From Frigidibacter sp. SD6-1 (GTDB lineage: Bacteria > Pseudomonadota > Alphaproteobacteria > Rhodobacterales > Rhodobacteraceae), in contig NZ_JARJNR010000002.1 in NCBI RefSeq assembly GCF_030143255.1, positions 332,921-396,920 of the forward strand: a stretch of 64,000 nt of DNA. The letters run 5' to 3'. The notes under the pieces were generated by a model. That model saw nothing but the letters and a program-made list of their open reading frames with translations. It was not told where the DNA came from and ran no database searches. Every line of letters begins with the position of its first letter. Position 1 is the stretch's first letter. The position numbers and the translations under genes were made by a program. Positions 17,779 through 26,629 of this stretch are shown here, piece after piece.

Positions 17779-19356
17779 TCAATCGGCAAAGAGATGGTCG
17801 GTCGCGGCAATCGCGCGCGCGGTCTCGGCGGGAATAGCAAGGAAACGCGCCAAAGACACGGCATTTTCCTCCGCACTCGCGCGCTCGCGCAGATGGAAGG
17901 TCTTGGGCAGGTCCGCATCGCGGATCCGGTCGCTTTCGAACCGCACATCGAAGCGCACGGTGGGCAGAAGCGCCTCCATCGTCTCGGGCCGGGTCGCGGG
18001 ACCCGCAAGGCCAACGCGCTGCGCATGACCCTTCAGATAGTCATCGGAAAAGTCGCACTGGATTTCCAGAAGCCGCACAGTCGCGCGGTCGCCGTAGAAA
18101 TCGCGGATCAGGTCGAAATCGGCGGTGTCGAGGCAGATCGCCATCCTGTCGGTGCCGAAGTGATCGAACAGCATCCGCAGAAGCGAGCGGCGATGGCGGC
18201 TGCGCTTGGCAAGCGTCGTCTCGATCCCGCCAAGATCGGGCAGCGCGGTCGCCTCTTCGGTGAAGAGATAGTCGAGCGCGGGAATGTCGCTGTGCGCGCG
18301 GATCGCGGCGGCAAGGCGCTTGGCCACGTGCCATTTCTTGCAGGCGACGAGCAGAAGCGTGCGGTTCTGCCCGATCCCCCCCTCGGCCTCCCAGAAGCGC
18401 GGAGCAAACCGCCGCCCTTCGCGGCCACGGCTGGTCAGAAACCCGTGAACCTTCTTGCCCTCGCCGGTGATGCCGAAACTGACACCGGTCTGCCCGTAAA
18501 GGTCGCCAAGCCGCGCCTTCAGATCCTGAGCTTCGGGGCTGATCTTGCGGGCGAAGAAGAAATCCTGCGCCAGAAGCATGTCGTGCTGGTCGTTGTAGAA
18601 GGCCGCGGGCATGCCATAATCGGTGAAGATCAGGAAGGTCGGCGTGCGGGTCCGGATCTCGCCCTCCGGGACCAGATGGCGCACGAGCGTCTGGAAGAAG
18701 GTCTCGTCCGGGATCCATGTCGTGCGGAAGAAGCGCATCACATCCGGCCGCGTCCGGCAAAACTCCAGCAGCGCCTCGATCGTGCGGCGCCTCAGACACC
18801 ACCATTGGCTGCCGATCATGATCCTGAGGTCCGCCGGTATGGCACGCGCGAGGCCGAGGCGCTTCTGCCATTCGAAGCTCTGGTAGAAGAGCCATTTCTG
18901 CGTGCGTTCGTTGAAGACGTGGCGGTAGGTCAGCCGTTCTGCCCGCATGCCGGTCTTGATCCAGTCGCTGTCGAAGAAATCGAAGCTTTCGATATAGTCG
19001 ACGTCCTCCCGGTCCAGCCGGTCGTGGATGAATTCCGCCGTCTTGATCGGCATGCAGTCGCCCGACAGCATGAAGAAATGCGTGGCGTCGGGAAAGGCCG
19101 TCTCGGCCGCGCGCACCGCATGTAGCGAGGCGGCGACAAGGCTCCATTCGCCCCAGCCGCACCTGATGCGCCGCGCGGCAAAGACCACCGAGGGATTGTC
19201 GGCAAGCGCCGCCCGGATCGCCTGATAGGCCTCCGTCGGCGCGCGCCGGTCGAAATGGATCGCGACATAATCGCCCGCCGCCGTCAGCCGCCGGGCCTGG
19301 GCGATGACCCCTTGCGGGTCCTTGTGACAGAGAAGTGTGTAAGCGATCTTCGCCAT
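17779..19356 (-). CDS. DUF5928 / core-2-branching-type glycosyltransferase
   Basis: A 525-residue protein in two parts. Residues 1 to about 290 resemble the core-2/I-branching beta-1,6-N-acetylglucosaminyltransferase fold: KIAYTLLCHKDPQGVIAQARRLTAAGDYVAIHFDRRAP, the SGDCMPIK stretch, GSQWWCLRRRT and TTWIPDETFFQTLVR. The C-terminal part (about 300-525) corresponds to the DUF5928 extension seen in Rhodobacterales. It likely adds sugars to a surface polysaccharide or glycan. A divergent sulfotransferase gene shares the AT-rich intergenic region, suggesting joint modification of the same product. The start at 19356 replaces a longer reading frame that crosses the divergent gene. Confidence 0.75.
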   Translation of the reverse strand: MAKIAYTLLCHKDPQGVIAQARRLTAAGDYVAIHFDRRAPTEAYQAIRAALADNPSVVFAARRIRCGWGEWSLVAASLHAVRAAETAFPDATHFFMLSGDCMPIKTAEFIHDRLDREDVDYIESFDFFDSDWIKTGMRAERLTYRHVFNERTQKWLFYQSFEWQKRLGLARAIPADLRIMIGSQWWCLRRRTIEALLEFCRTRPDVMRFFRTTWIPDETFFQTLVRHLVPEGEIRTRTPTFLIFTDYGMPAAFYNDQHDMLLAQDFFFARKISPEAQDLKARLGDLYGQTGVSFGITGEGKKVHGFLTSRGREGRRFAPRFWEAEGGIGQNRTLLLVACKKWHVAKRLAAAIRAHSDIPALDYLFTEEATALPDLGGIETTLAKRSRHRRSLLRMLFDHFGTDRMAICLDTADFDLIRDFYGDRATVRLLEIQCDFSDDYLKGHAQRVGLAGPATRPETMEALLPTVRFDVRFESDRIRDADLPKTFHLRERASAEENAVSLARFLAIPAETARAIAATDHLFAD

Positions 19357-19494
19357 TTGCCTTGCGGTTGCCCGATTTTCGCACTCTTTCTCTGATAGAT
19401 GGATTGTCCATTGAAAAGACAGTATTAGTTTGGTTCTGTCCGAAAAATTTCTTTTCAACCCCCGGATGTGAGGGGTGCAGCGAGGCGATCGGCG

Positions 19495-20313
19495 ATGGGT
19501 TTCCCCGGAACGTGGATGACGGAAAGCGAAAGCATGGTCTATCGGGTGGTGCCGAAATGCGCCTGCTCGTCCATCGGCCAGATCATGTTCTATTCCGATC
19601 ACGGCCGCTTCTTCGACGGCGACATCCATGATTCGACCGCTGGCCTTCACAAATGGGCGCAGGAGGCCAGCCAGCCGAAGATCGAGGCCAATGTGAAGGG
19701 GCACAAGAGCTTTGCCTTCACCTGTGTGCGCAACCCCTACGGGCGCATCCTGTCGTCCTTCTTCGACAAGATCGCGGGCATCCAGCGCAACGGCAAGCGC
19801 TATCGCGGCAATCTGGTGCCGATGCTGGCGCAGAAATACGGGATCGAGGTCGGCAGCCCCGAAAACGATTTCGATTTCGACCAGATCGCCAGCTTCCGGC
19901 GCTTCCTCTTGTTTGCGCGCGACACGATCCGCTGGCGCCGCCCGATGGAACCCGACATCCACTGGTCGGCCATGGCGGGCCATGTCTCGACCTATATCGT
20001 GAACGGCGGGCGCTACGACCATATCTTCTTCACCGAGAGGTTCGACGAGGGCATGCAGAAGGTCCTCGATCGGGTGAAGACGCCGGTGCCGGTCGTCCTG
20101 AAGGACGTGCCGCGCTTCAACGAAAGCGAAGGCCACGGTCCGAAGCGCGCCCATCCGATCTCGGCCTATTTCGACGATCTCTCGCGCCATCTCGTCTGGG
20201 AAATCTACAAGAAGGATTTCCAGCTCTTCCGCTACGATTTCGACGATCCCGACAACAAGATGCCGATCGGCGAAATCGACCTGGACGAGGTTCACGCGAA
20301 GCTCGGCCGCTGA
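19495..20313 (+). CDS. Sulfotransferase family 2 protein
   Basis: A 272-residue protein of the carbohydrate sulfotransferase type, using PAPS as donor. The 5'-phosphosulfate loop is YRVVPKCACSSIGQI (about 16-30) and the 3'-phosphate region is FTCVRNPYGRILSSFFDKI. The remaining sequence (HVSTYIV, YDHIFFTERFDEGM, LVWEIYKKDFQLFRYDF) follows the family. It starts divergent from the DUF5928 glycosyltransferase and is followed by a strong palindromic terminator. The substrate is probably the glycan built by that neighbour (inference). Alternative starts lie at 19468 and 19516. Confidence 0.82.
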   Translation: MGFPGTWMTESESMVYRVVPKCACSSIGQIMFYSDHGRFFDGDIHDSTAGLHKWAQEASQPKIEANVKGHKSFAFTCVRNPYGRILSSFFDKIAGIQRNGKRYRGNLVPMLAQKYGIEVGSPENDFDFDQIASFRRFLLFARDTIRWRRPMEPDIHWSAMAGHVSTYIVNGGRYDHIFFTERFDEGMQKVLDRVKTPVPVVLKDVPRFNESEGHGPKRAHPISAYFDDLSRHLVWEIYKKDFQLFRYDFDDPDNKMPIGEIDLDEVHAKLGR

Positions 20314-20332
20314 TACAGGGCGCGACGGCGCC

Positions 20333-20362
20333 GCCGAAAATCCTTCGCGAAGGATTTTCGGC
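20333..20362. terminator. Bidirectional palindromic terminator
   Basis: A perfect 30-base palindrome (arms GCCGAAAATCCTTCG) lies between the convergent sulfotransferase and TetR genes. The AAAA/TTTT runs inside the arms give a T-rich tail in either direction. Confidence 0.75.
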
Positions 20363-20369
20363 CCGACCG

Positions 20370-21011
20370 TCAGGACAGATGGCCCGGCGCCTGCCCATCC
20401 GCACCGCCGGCCCGCGGACAGCCGAGGAGATATCCGAGCGCGGCGCGGCTCGTGCGCACACGAATCGCCTCGAAGTCGACCTGCCCCGTGGCGAGCGCCG
20501 TCGTCACGATCCCGCGGGTCATGGCGATCACATCCGTCGCGGCCTCTGACGGATCGGCGATCCCGCGTCCGCTGAGGCAGGACACCATCGCCTCACGGAC
20601 CTGTCGCCGGCCCGCCATCACCTCCGGATCGCGCGGCAGCTGTGCCTCTGCGTCTTCCAGCGCCCGTGTCAGCCGCGGCTCCGTCTCATACTGCCAGACC
20701 GCCGCGACCATCATCAGGGGGATCGCCTCTTCCAACGGCAGATGCCGCGACGCAACGCTTGTCTCCGCGAGGCGCGCACTCATCGAAAGCCGCATCCGCC
20801 GGACGAGCTCCGACAGGATCGCGCCCCGGGAGGGGAAATACTGGTAGAGCGAGCCGACCGACACCCCCGCCCGTTCGGCGACCCGGTTCGTATTGATCGC
20901 GCCCAGACCCTCTTCTCGGAGAATGCGAGTAGCGGCTTCGAGAATCGCCTCGACCGTGGCGCGGCTTCGCGCCTGGGCAGGTTTTTTCCTGGGCTTTACA
21001 ACGTCCTCCAC
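20370..21011 (-). CDS. TetR family transcriptional regulator
   Basis: A 213-residue TetR repressor. The helix-turn-helix is RATVEAILEAATRILREEGLGAINTNRVAERAGVSVGSLYQYFPSRGAILSELV. The ligand-binding C-terminal half has no recognisable specificity. The GTG at 21011 is preferred because a GGAG lies six bases before it. The alternative ATG at 21056 would lie inside the operator and at or before the predicted transcription start. It is probably autoregulated and also controls the divergent SDR-like gene. Confidence 0.88.
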   Translation of the reverse strand: MEDVVKPRKKPAQARSRATVEAILEAATRILREEGLGAINTNRVAERAGVSVGSLYQYFPSRGAILSELVRRMRLSMSARLAETSVASRHLPLEEAIPLMMVAAVWQYETEPRLTRALEDAEAQLPRDPEVMAGRRQVREAMVSCLSGRGIADPSEAATDVIAMTRGIVTTALATGQVDFEAIRVRTSRAALGYLLGCPRAGGADGQAPGHLS

Positions 21012-21034
21012 CGAGGGCTCCAAAGGCGAGTAGG

Positions 21035-21082
21035 TAATGTGAGCGATTGCTCGCATTATCGGTCCATCAAAGGCAGAGGCAA
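21035..21082 (-). promoter_or_regulatory. TetR operator overlapping the tetR promoter
   Basis: TAATGTGAGC-GATT-GCTCGCATTA (21035-21058) is a dyad with 10-base arms and one mismatch, of the TGAGCG-N-CGCTCA kind used by many TetR repressors. On the minus strand TTGCCT (21082-21077) and GATAAT (21060-21055) have a 16-base spacer, so the operator covers the -10 box and start point. Confidence 0.75.
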
Positions 21083-21091
21083 GAGGCTCCG

Positions 21092-21700
21092 ATGTTCGGG
21101 ATGGAAAGCAACAGGTTCTTCGGCCGGAAGGTCCTCGTGACAGCGGCCGCCACCCCCTTGGGACGCGCACTCGCGCTTGGCCTGGCAAGGCGCGGCGCCG
21201 ACGTCCTTGCCATCGACAGGGACATGGCCGGGCTCAGCGATCTGGCGTGGGATTGCGCGGGCGCCGTCCAGACAGGGACCGGCGATGCGACCATACCGGA
21301 AGAAGCGGCGGTGATCGCCAGCTGGATCCGGTCGGACCATGCCAGCCTTGCGGGTCTGATCGCTTGCCCGAATGCCGCGGGCCAGGCGCCATCCTCGCAA
21401 TTGCTCCAGCGCCTCACGCGGCTCCTGCGCGGCAATCCCGACCCGTTTGCGGGCGTCGTCCTGCCTGACGGAACGGCGGAACTCTCAGGCCTTGGCGAGG
21501 GTCACGCGCCCGCAGAGCCCCGGTTCGGCATCACCCGGATCATCCTGCCACCGGGCTCGGGCGATTGCGACCATCCCGCCATGGCCGACGCGGCACTGCG
21601 CGCCATCAACGCGCGCGCAGCCGTCGTTCACCTCGCCGCCCGTCGCCCATCCCGGCGCCGCAGCGCCCTGAACCGCATCCTCGTGCGTGCCGCGGCCTGA
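21092..21700 (+). CDS. Degenerate short-chain dehydrogenase-like protein
   Basis: A 202-residue protein whose N-terminus reads as an SDR Rossmann fold: GRKVLVTAAATPLGRALALGLARRGADVLAIDRDMAGLSDLA. The glycine motif is altered (TAAATPLG instead of TGxxxGxG), and the catalytic Tyr-x-x-x-Lys and full C-terminal half are missing, so dehydrogenase activity is doubtful. The gene starts 34 bases after a TetR operator and is divergent from tetR, so it is the likely regulated target. It may be a decayed enzyme or a repurposed binding protein. Confidence 0.6.
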   Translation: MFGMESNRFFGRKVLVTAAATPLGRALALGLARRGADVLAIDRDMAGLSDLAWDCAGAVQTGTGDATIPEEAAVIASWIRSDHASLAGLIACPNAAGQAPSSQLLQRLTRLLRGNPDPFAGVVLPDGTAELSGLGEGHAPAEPRFGITRIILPPGSGDCDHPAMADAALRAINARAAVVHLAARRPSRRRSALNRILVRAAA

Positions 21701-21773
21701 ACGGGACGAAGTTTGCTTGCCTGATCTCGCGTGCCGGTGCTAGCTCAACCCGCGCGACAGGGGAGGCCGACGC

Positions 21774-23390
21774 ATGGGCAGACAATCACTCGAACGATTC
21801 ACAACCTTCGGCGCGGTGGCGCTTCTTACAGTCCTGTCTCTCGCATCCGTCGCCCTCTCGCCCTGGGCCTGGCTCGGCGTCGGCCTCTTTGGTCTTCTCA
21901 CGCTGGTCGGCATCCGCGATGTCACCCAGACCCGCCATTCGATCCTGAGGAACTATCCTGTCCTCGGCCATATGCGTTTCATGTTCGAGGGGATCCGACC
22001 GGAAATCCGCCAGTATCTGATCGAAAGCGATCATGACGAACTGCCCTTCTCGCGCGACGACCGCTCGCTCGTCTACCAGCGCGCCAAGGGGGTCGAGGAC
22101 AAGCGGCCCTTCGGCACCCGCGCCCGGGTCTACGAGGCGGGCTATGAATGGATCACCCATTCTGTCCAGCCCAAACATATCAGCGACACCGATTTCCGGG
22201 TGCGCGTCGGCGGGCCGGACTGCAAACAGCCCTATGACGCCTCGGTCTACAACATCTCGGCCATGAGCTTCGGCGCACTTTCCGCCAACGCCATCCTCGC
22301 GCTGAACAAGGGGGCGAAGACCGGCGGCTTCGCCCATGACACAGGCGAGGGCGGCATTTCGCGCTATCACCGCGAGGGCGGCGGCGATCTGATCTGGGAA
22401 ATCGGCTCGGGCTATTTCGGCTGTCGCAACAGCGACGGGTCCTTCAGTGCCGAGAAGTTCGCCGAACAGGCGGCAGACCCCCAGATCAAGATGATCGAGA
22501 TCAAGCTGAGCCAGGGCGCCAAGCCCGGCCATGGTGGCGTCCTGCCCGCCGCCAAGGTCACGCCCGAGATCGCCGAGGCCCGTGGCGTGCCGATGGGCAC
22601 CGACTGCGTCTCTCCCCCCTCGCACAGCGCCTTCTCGACGCCCCTGGAATTCATGCATTTCATCGCCCGCCTGCGCGATCTGTCAGCCGGCAAGCCGGTG
22701 GGCTTCAAGCTCTGCATCGGTCACCGGCGCGAATTCATGTGCATGGTCAAGGCGATGCTGGAAACCGGCATCACCCCCGATTTCATCGTGGTCGACGGGA
22801 AAGAGGGTGGCACCGGCGCGGCGCCTTTGGAATTCGCCAACCATATGGGCATGCCGCTGGTCGAGGGCCTGACCTTCACCCACAACACGCTGCGCGGCGC
22901 GGGGCTGCGCGACCGCATCCGCATCGGCGCCTCGGGCAAGCTGATCACCGCCTTCGACATCGCCAAGGCCTTCGCGCTTGGTGCCGACTGGGCCAATTCC
23001 GCCCGCGGCTACATGTTCGCGATCGGCTGCATCCAGGCCCAGGCCTGTCACACCAACCATTGCCCCGTGGGCGTCGCGACGCAGGACCCTTTGCGTGCCC
23101 GCGCACTGGTCGTGGGCGACAAGACCCAGCGCGTGGTGAACTTTCACCACAACACGCTGAAGGCTCTGGGGGAGCTGACGGGGGCCGCGGGCCTCGACCA
23201 TCCCTCGGGCCTCCTGCCGCACCACCTGATCATGCGCGAGACCGACCGCGTCATGAAGACCGGCGACGAGGTCTATCCCTACCTGCCCGAAGGGTTTCTC
23301 CTCCGCGACGAGGAAGACCGCTTCGGCTACCTCCTGCGCTGGCGCCGCGCCAATTCGGCCAGCTTCGCGCCGATGGGGGCCTATGTGTGA
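21774..23390 (+). CDS. FMN-binding glutamate synthase family protein
   Basis: A 538-residue protein resembling the FMN-binding domain of the glutamate synthase large subunit, but free-standing. Two hydrophobic segments (about 12-30 and 32-48) precede the barrel, suggesting membrane attachment. Recognisable barrel motifs are YNISAMSFGALSANAILALNKGAKTGGFAHDTGEGGIS, IEIKLSQGAKPGHGGVLPAAKVTPEIAEARG, IVVDGKEGGTGAAPLEF and the cysteine cluster AIGCIQAQACHTNHCPVGVATQ. It lacks the glutaminase domain, so it may use another electron or nitrogen partner. It is followed by 281 bases with no gene. Confidence 0.88.
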   Translation: MGRQSLERFTTFGAVALLTVLSLASVALSPWAWLGVGLFGLLTLVGIRDVTQTRHSILRNYPVLGHMRFMFEGIRPEIRQYLIESDHDELPFSRDDRSLVYQRAKGVEDKRPFGTRARVYEAGYEWITHSVQPKHISDTDFRVRVGGPDCKQPYDASVYNISAMSFGALSANAILALNKGAKTGGFAHDTGEGGISRYHREGGGDLIWEIGSGYFGCRNSDGSFSAEKFAEQAADPQIKMIEIKLSQGAKPGHGGVLPAAKVTPEIAEARGVPMGTDCVSPPSHSAFSTPLEFMHFIARLRDLSAGKPVGFKLCIGHRREFMCMVKAMLETGITPDFIVVDGKEGGTGAAPLEFANHMGMPLVEGLTFTHNTLRGAGLRDRIRIGASGKLITAFDIAKAFALGADWANSARGYMFAIGCIQAQACHTNHCPVGVATQDPLRARALVVGDKTQRVVNFHHNTLKALGELTGAAGLDHPSGLLPHHLIMRETDRVMKTGDEVYPYLPEGFLLRDEEDRFGYLLRWRRANSASFAPMGAYV

Positions 23391-23671
23391 GCGGTGATGG
23401 CGAATGGCTGCTTCGAGCCCATTGGCGACTTTCAGGAAGGCCGCAGCATCGGAGAATCATTCGCAGGCGCAGCAACGTTCCCGGCCCAAAGCGGACCTTC
23501 GAACCCGAGATTTCGTTTCTCGCGGCTTTCCTCATACCGGCCGGTCGAAGTTAGAGTTGCGCCCCCTGCATGCGTGCCGCACTGATCACAGGTCGCGGCT
23601 GGGCAGAAGAAGCTTCGTCAATCCACTGTCCACGCTCCTTGGCATCGACAATCGAAAGGCAGTGGGTCACA
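23391..23671. other. Intergenic spacer without recognisable gene
   Basis: No coding frame, RNA gene or strong hairpin could be supported between the convergent glutamate synthase-like and HTH-regulator genes. It marks the left border of the amino-acid cassette that follows. Confidence 0.5.
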
Positions 23672-24484
23672 CTACAGGATCGAGGGGTTATGAGCCTGAA
23701 ACCCGAATGGCCCCGACGTACGGTTGTCGATCATCGGCAGAATATGTTCGGGAAGATCAGGATCATCCGGAGCCAAAAGTCCAACCCGGCGCAGGTTGGC
23801 AATCAGGCTCGCGCGGGGGGGCGTGCGCTCCAGATAGGTGCGCACGGCGCAGGGCACATGATCGCGATTGGCCGAGACGCCGACCTTCACCCCATGCAGC
23901 ACACGCCAGCGAAAGCTGTAGTCGGGGTAAAGCACGGTCTGCGTCACCTCGATTCCGGCGCCGGTCTCGTAGTCGTTCATGAACACCCTGTCGCCGGTCA
24001 TGAGGGCAAGACCTTGATAGCGGAAATGCCGGGTGACGACGGCCTTGGGATCGCCGATGCGTTCAAGGCGCCGATAGAAGAGATGCTCGCCCTCGGGGGC
24101 AAAGCTGACAAGCGAACGGATGACCGTCCCCGGCGTTGACATCGACCAGTAATACTCGAAAAAGCTGCCCGAAAGCTGAAAGAGGCGCGGATCATTGCGC
24201 GCAAGAATCCGGTCAAAATGCATCCGCAAAGTGCGTGACAGATTGTCCGACGACAGGCCCCGGAGTTTCACGATGGCGGCAAAATCGGCTGGGGGCAGTC
24301 GGATCTCGTGTTCCTCGACGCCGAAGTAATCACAGATCCGGCGCAAGAGCGCGCTGCGTGGCAAGGAACTGCCCGCCAGATAGCGATTGAATTGACTTCG
24401 GTTCAGCCCGAGGTCCCGGGCCACCGTCGAGATGGACGGTCGATAGCTGCACAGCAGGCGCAGGTTTGTCGACAATTCGGTCAT
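23672..24484 (-). CDS. HTH (XRE-type) transcriptional regulator of the amino-acid module
   Basis: A 270-residue protein. The N-terminal helix-turn-helix (LSTNLRLLCSYRPSISTVARDLGLNRSQFNRYLAGSSLPRSALLRRICDYFGV, about 4-56) is of the Cro/C1 type. The long C-terminal domain (about 90-270) contains FFEYYWSMSTPGTVIRSLVSFA and RVFMNDYETGAGIEVTQTVL, and may sense a ligand. The start MTELSTN at 24484 leaves a 130-base intergenic region to the divergent racemase-ABC operon, which it probably regulates. Its own TTGACA-like -35 lies near 24551-24546. The ligand is not predictable from sequence. Confidence 0.75.
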   Translation of the reverse strand: MTELSTNLRLLCSYRPSISTVARDLGLNRSQFNRYLAGSSLPRSALLRRICDYFGVEEHEIRLPPADFAAIVKLRGLSSDNLSRTLRMHFDRILARNDPRLFQLSGSFFEYYWSMSTPGTVIRSLVSFAPEGEHLFYRRLERIGDPKAVVTRHFRYQGLALMTGDRVFMNDYETGAGIEVTQTVLYPDYSFRWRVLHGVKVGVSANRDHVPCAVRTYLERTPPRASLIANLRRVGLLAPDDPDLPEHILPMIDNRTSGPFGFQAHNPSIL

Positions 24485-24616
24485 GATGCTATTTGACCCT
24501 GTTTTTGCACCTGAATGCATCAAAGCGCAACTGTTTGCCAAATTGTCAAGCAGCAGCGCCGGACCTCAGTCTGAGCGCAAAGGGGCGCCAGACCCCACCC
24601 CTCAGGGATGTGATTC

Positions 24617-25381
24617 ATGGACAAGACCGCCAGCGCCATTCCGCGTCGCGCCACCATTGGTATCGTTGCGGGTTCGGGGCCCGAGGCAGGGATTGACCTC
24701 TGGGCCAAGATCCTGCGCCGCAACGCAGCCGTGCTGGGCCCGTCCTTCCGGGGCGATCTGGATGCGCCGCCCGTCGTCGTCCTGTCCGAACCGCAGCTTG
24801 GCCTCTCGATGGACCTTGCCGCCAATGAAGGCCCGGTCTGGGAAGCAATGCAAAGCACCGCCTGCCGTATCGCGGCGCAGTCCGATGCATGGGCAATTGC
24901 CTGCAACACGCTGAACTGGTTTGCACCCCGTATCGAGAGTTTGGGGCTGTCCTCCGAATTTGTGAGCTTTCCCGAGGTAGTGGCCGACTGGATCGCCGCT
25001 ACGGACATTCGAAGACTTGGCCTTCTGGGGGCCGCACCTGTAACCGATTTGGGCGCATGGTCGGCCTATCGAGACCTTGCCGGGCTGATCGAGATCGAAA
25101 CGCCCGCCGACCGGGCCCTGCTGCAGGATCTGATCTATGATGTAAAACGGCTTGGTTCGGCCGATCCGGGCCTACGTCCGCGCTTTGCCCGGATTGTCGA
25201 GGCGATGCAGGCCGATACCCTTCTCTTGGCCTGCACAGAACTGCCGCTGATTGCCGATTTCCCAACCTCGAAAACGCTCGTCGATGTGACCGATCTGGTC
25301 GCCGACGCGCTTGTCGCGCGCTCCCTTGCGGGAGGGGACCGCGCCGCCATGACCCCCGCCCAACAGGAGAACGACGCATGA
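24617..25381 (+). CDS. Aspartate/glutamate racemase family protein
   Basis: A 254-residue Asp/Glu racemase-fold enzyme. The two catalytic cysteines are visible as AIACNTLNWF (C96) and LLLACTELPL (C206), with the N-terminal GIVAGSGPEAGIDLW loop. Cofactor-independent racemisation of aspartate (or a related acid or hydantoin) is expected. Its stop overlaps the start of the ABC transporter binding-protein gene, so it is the first gene of the import operon. With the downstream asparaginase and aspartase this implies use of D- or L-aspartate or asparagine. Confidence 0.88.
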   Translation: MDKTASAIPRRATIGIVAGSGPEAGIDLWAKILRRNAAVLGPSFRGDLDAPPVVVLSEPQLGLSMDLAANEGPVWEAMQSTACRIAAQSDAWAIACNTLNWFAPRIESLGLSSEFVSFPEVVADWIAATDIRRLGLLGAAPVTDLGAWSAYRDLAGLIEIETPADRALLQDLIYDVKRLGSADPGLRPRFARIVEAMQADTLLLACTELPLIADFPTSKTLVDVTDLVADALVARSLAGGDRAAMTPAQQENDA

Positions 25382-26616
25382 AGAAACTGCTTCTGACAGC
25401 AGGCGCCCTTGCGCTTGCAGCAGGCGCCGCGAACGCCCAGGTGGCCTGCCCGATCAAGATCGGTGCCACCGCACCTTTGTCCGCCCCCGGCGCCGTTACC
25501 GGCGGCGAGGCGATGCGCGACGCCATGGCCATCGCCGAGGCAGACATCAACGCAGCCGGGGGCGTGCTGGGATGTGACGTGCAGGTCGTGGTGGCTGATG
25601 ACGAAGGGCTGCCCGAAAGAGGGCGCGCCGTGATGGAACGTCTGATCACGCAGGACGGCGTGGTCGCCGTGGGCGGCGGCTATCATTCGTCGGTCGGTCT
25701 GGCGAACATGGAAGTGGCCGATGCCGCAGGCATTCCGGTCGTCTATGCCGAAACCTGGAACGACGACATCACCGGCAAGGGGCTGAAGCACATCTTCCGC
25801 ATCGCGCCCCTTTCGTCGGAAGTGGCCCGCATCTTTGCCGACTTCGCCGCGACCGTTCCGGGTGTGAAAAAGGTGGTCCTGGTCGCTGAAAACACCGACT
25901 ACGGCCTGCCCGCCTCCGAACAGACCAAGGCGGGTCTGGACGCGGCGGGGATCAGTTCTTCGGTCTTCACCGTCGATATCGGCACCCAGGATTTTTCCGG
26001 CATCATCGAGCGGATCAAGGCCGAGGATCCCGACATGATCATCCAGCTTCTGACGGGCGAGGCCAGCTACAACTTTACCCAGCAATCGGCCGAGGCAGGG
26101 ATCGGGCCGCAGGATATTCCCACCACCTGCGATCAGGCAGCGCTTGAATCTGGCGCCTTCTGGCAGAACGTGCCGGACGGAAACCTGTGCTTTGTGAACG
26201 CCGTCGGCCTGCCGCGCGCGCTGTACAACGACAAGACCAATGCCTTTGTTGCAGCCTATACAGCCAAGACCGGCAAATCGGCGGCGGAATCCTATGCGAT
26301 GGAGGCTTACGATTCCATTATGATCTTGGCCGAGGCGATGAAGATCGCCGGATCGACGGATGGTGACGCCATCGTCACCGCGCTGGAGAACATCACCTAC
26401 CAGGGCACTTTGGGAGAAATCAGCTTCCCCTACAATTCGGCTAATCCGCCGGCGGCGGCCGGCGTGGCGCCCTACTTCTGGCACCAGTTCCCGAACCCTG
26501 CCGTGACCATGGTGCAGTATCAGGAACCGGGCCAGCTGGCGGCTGATGCGCCGAACCTCTTCCCGCCGCAATACAAGACGGGCGAGCCGATCTGGCCAGC
26601 CTCTGTCCAGCAGTAA
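25378..26616 (+). CDS. Branched-chain-type ABC transporter substrate-binding protein
   Basis: A 412-residue periplasmic type I binding protein (LivJ-like). The signal peptide MKKLLLTAGALALAAGAANA ends at AQ. The mature part opens IKIGATAPLSAPGAVTGGEAMRDAMAIAEADINAAGGVLG, followed by ADDEGLPERGRAVMERLITQDGVVAVGG. It is coupled by ATGA to the racemase gene and followed by two permease and two ATPase genes. The family carries amino acids, amides and urea. The neighbours suggest an Asp/Asn- or Glu-type ligand rather than leucine (inference). Confidence 0.92.
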   Translation: MKKLLLTAGALALAAGAANAQVACPIKIGATAPLSAPGAVTGGEAMRDAMAIAEADINAAGGVLGCDVQVVVADDEGLPERGRAVMERLITQDGVVAVGGGYHSSVGLANMEVADAAGIPVVYAETWNDDITGKGLKHIFRIAPLSSEVARIFADFAATVPGVKKVVLVAENTDYGLPASEQTKAGLDAAGISSSVFTVDIGTQDFSGIIERIKAEDPDMIIQLLTGEASYNFTQQSAEAGIGPQDIPTTCDQAALESGAFWQNVPDGNLCFVNAVGLPRALYNDKTNAFVAAYTAKTGKSAAESYAMEAYDSIMILAEAMKIAGSTDGDAIVTALENITYQGTLGEISFPYNSANPPAAAGVAPYFWHQFPNPAVTMVQYQEPGQLAADAPNLFPPQYKTGEPIWPASVQQ

Positions 26617-26629
26617 GAGGGGTATTCAC

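Noticed and set aside
20370..21188. Longer TetR frame starting at 21188 or at the ATG at 21056
   Set aside because: These starts lie upstream of or within the promoter/operator; the GTG at 21011 has a proper Shine-Dalgarno.
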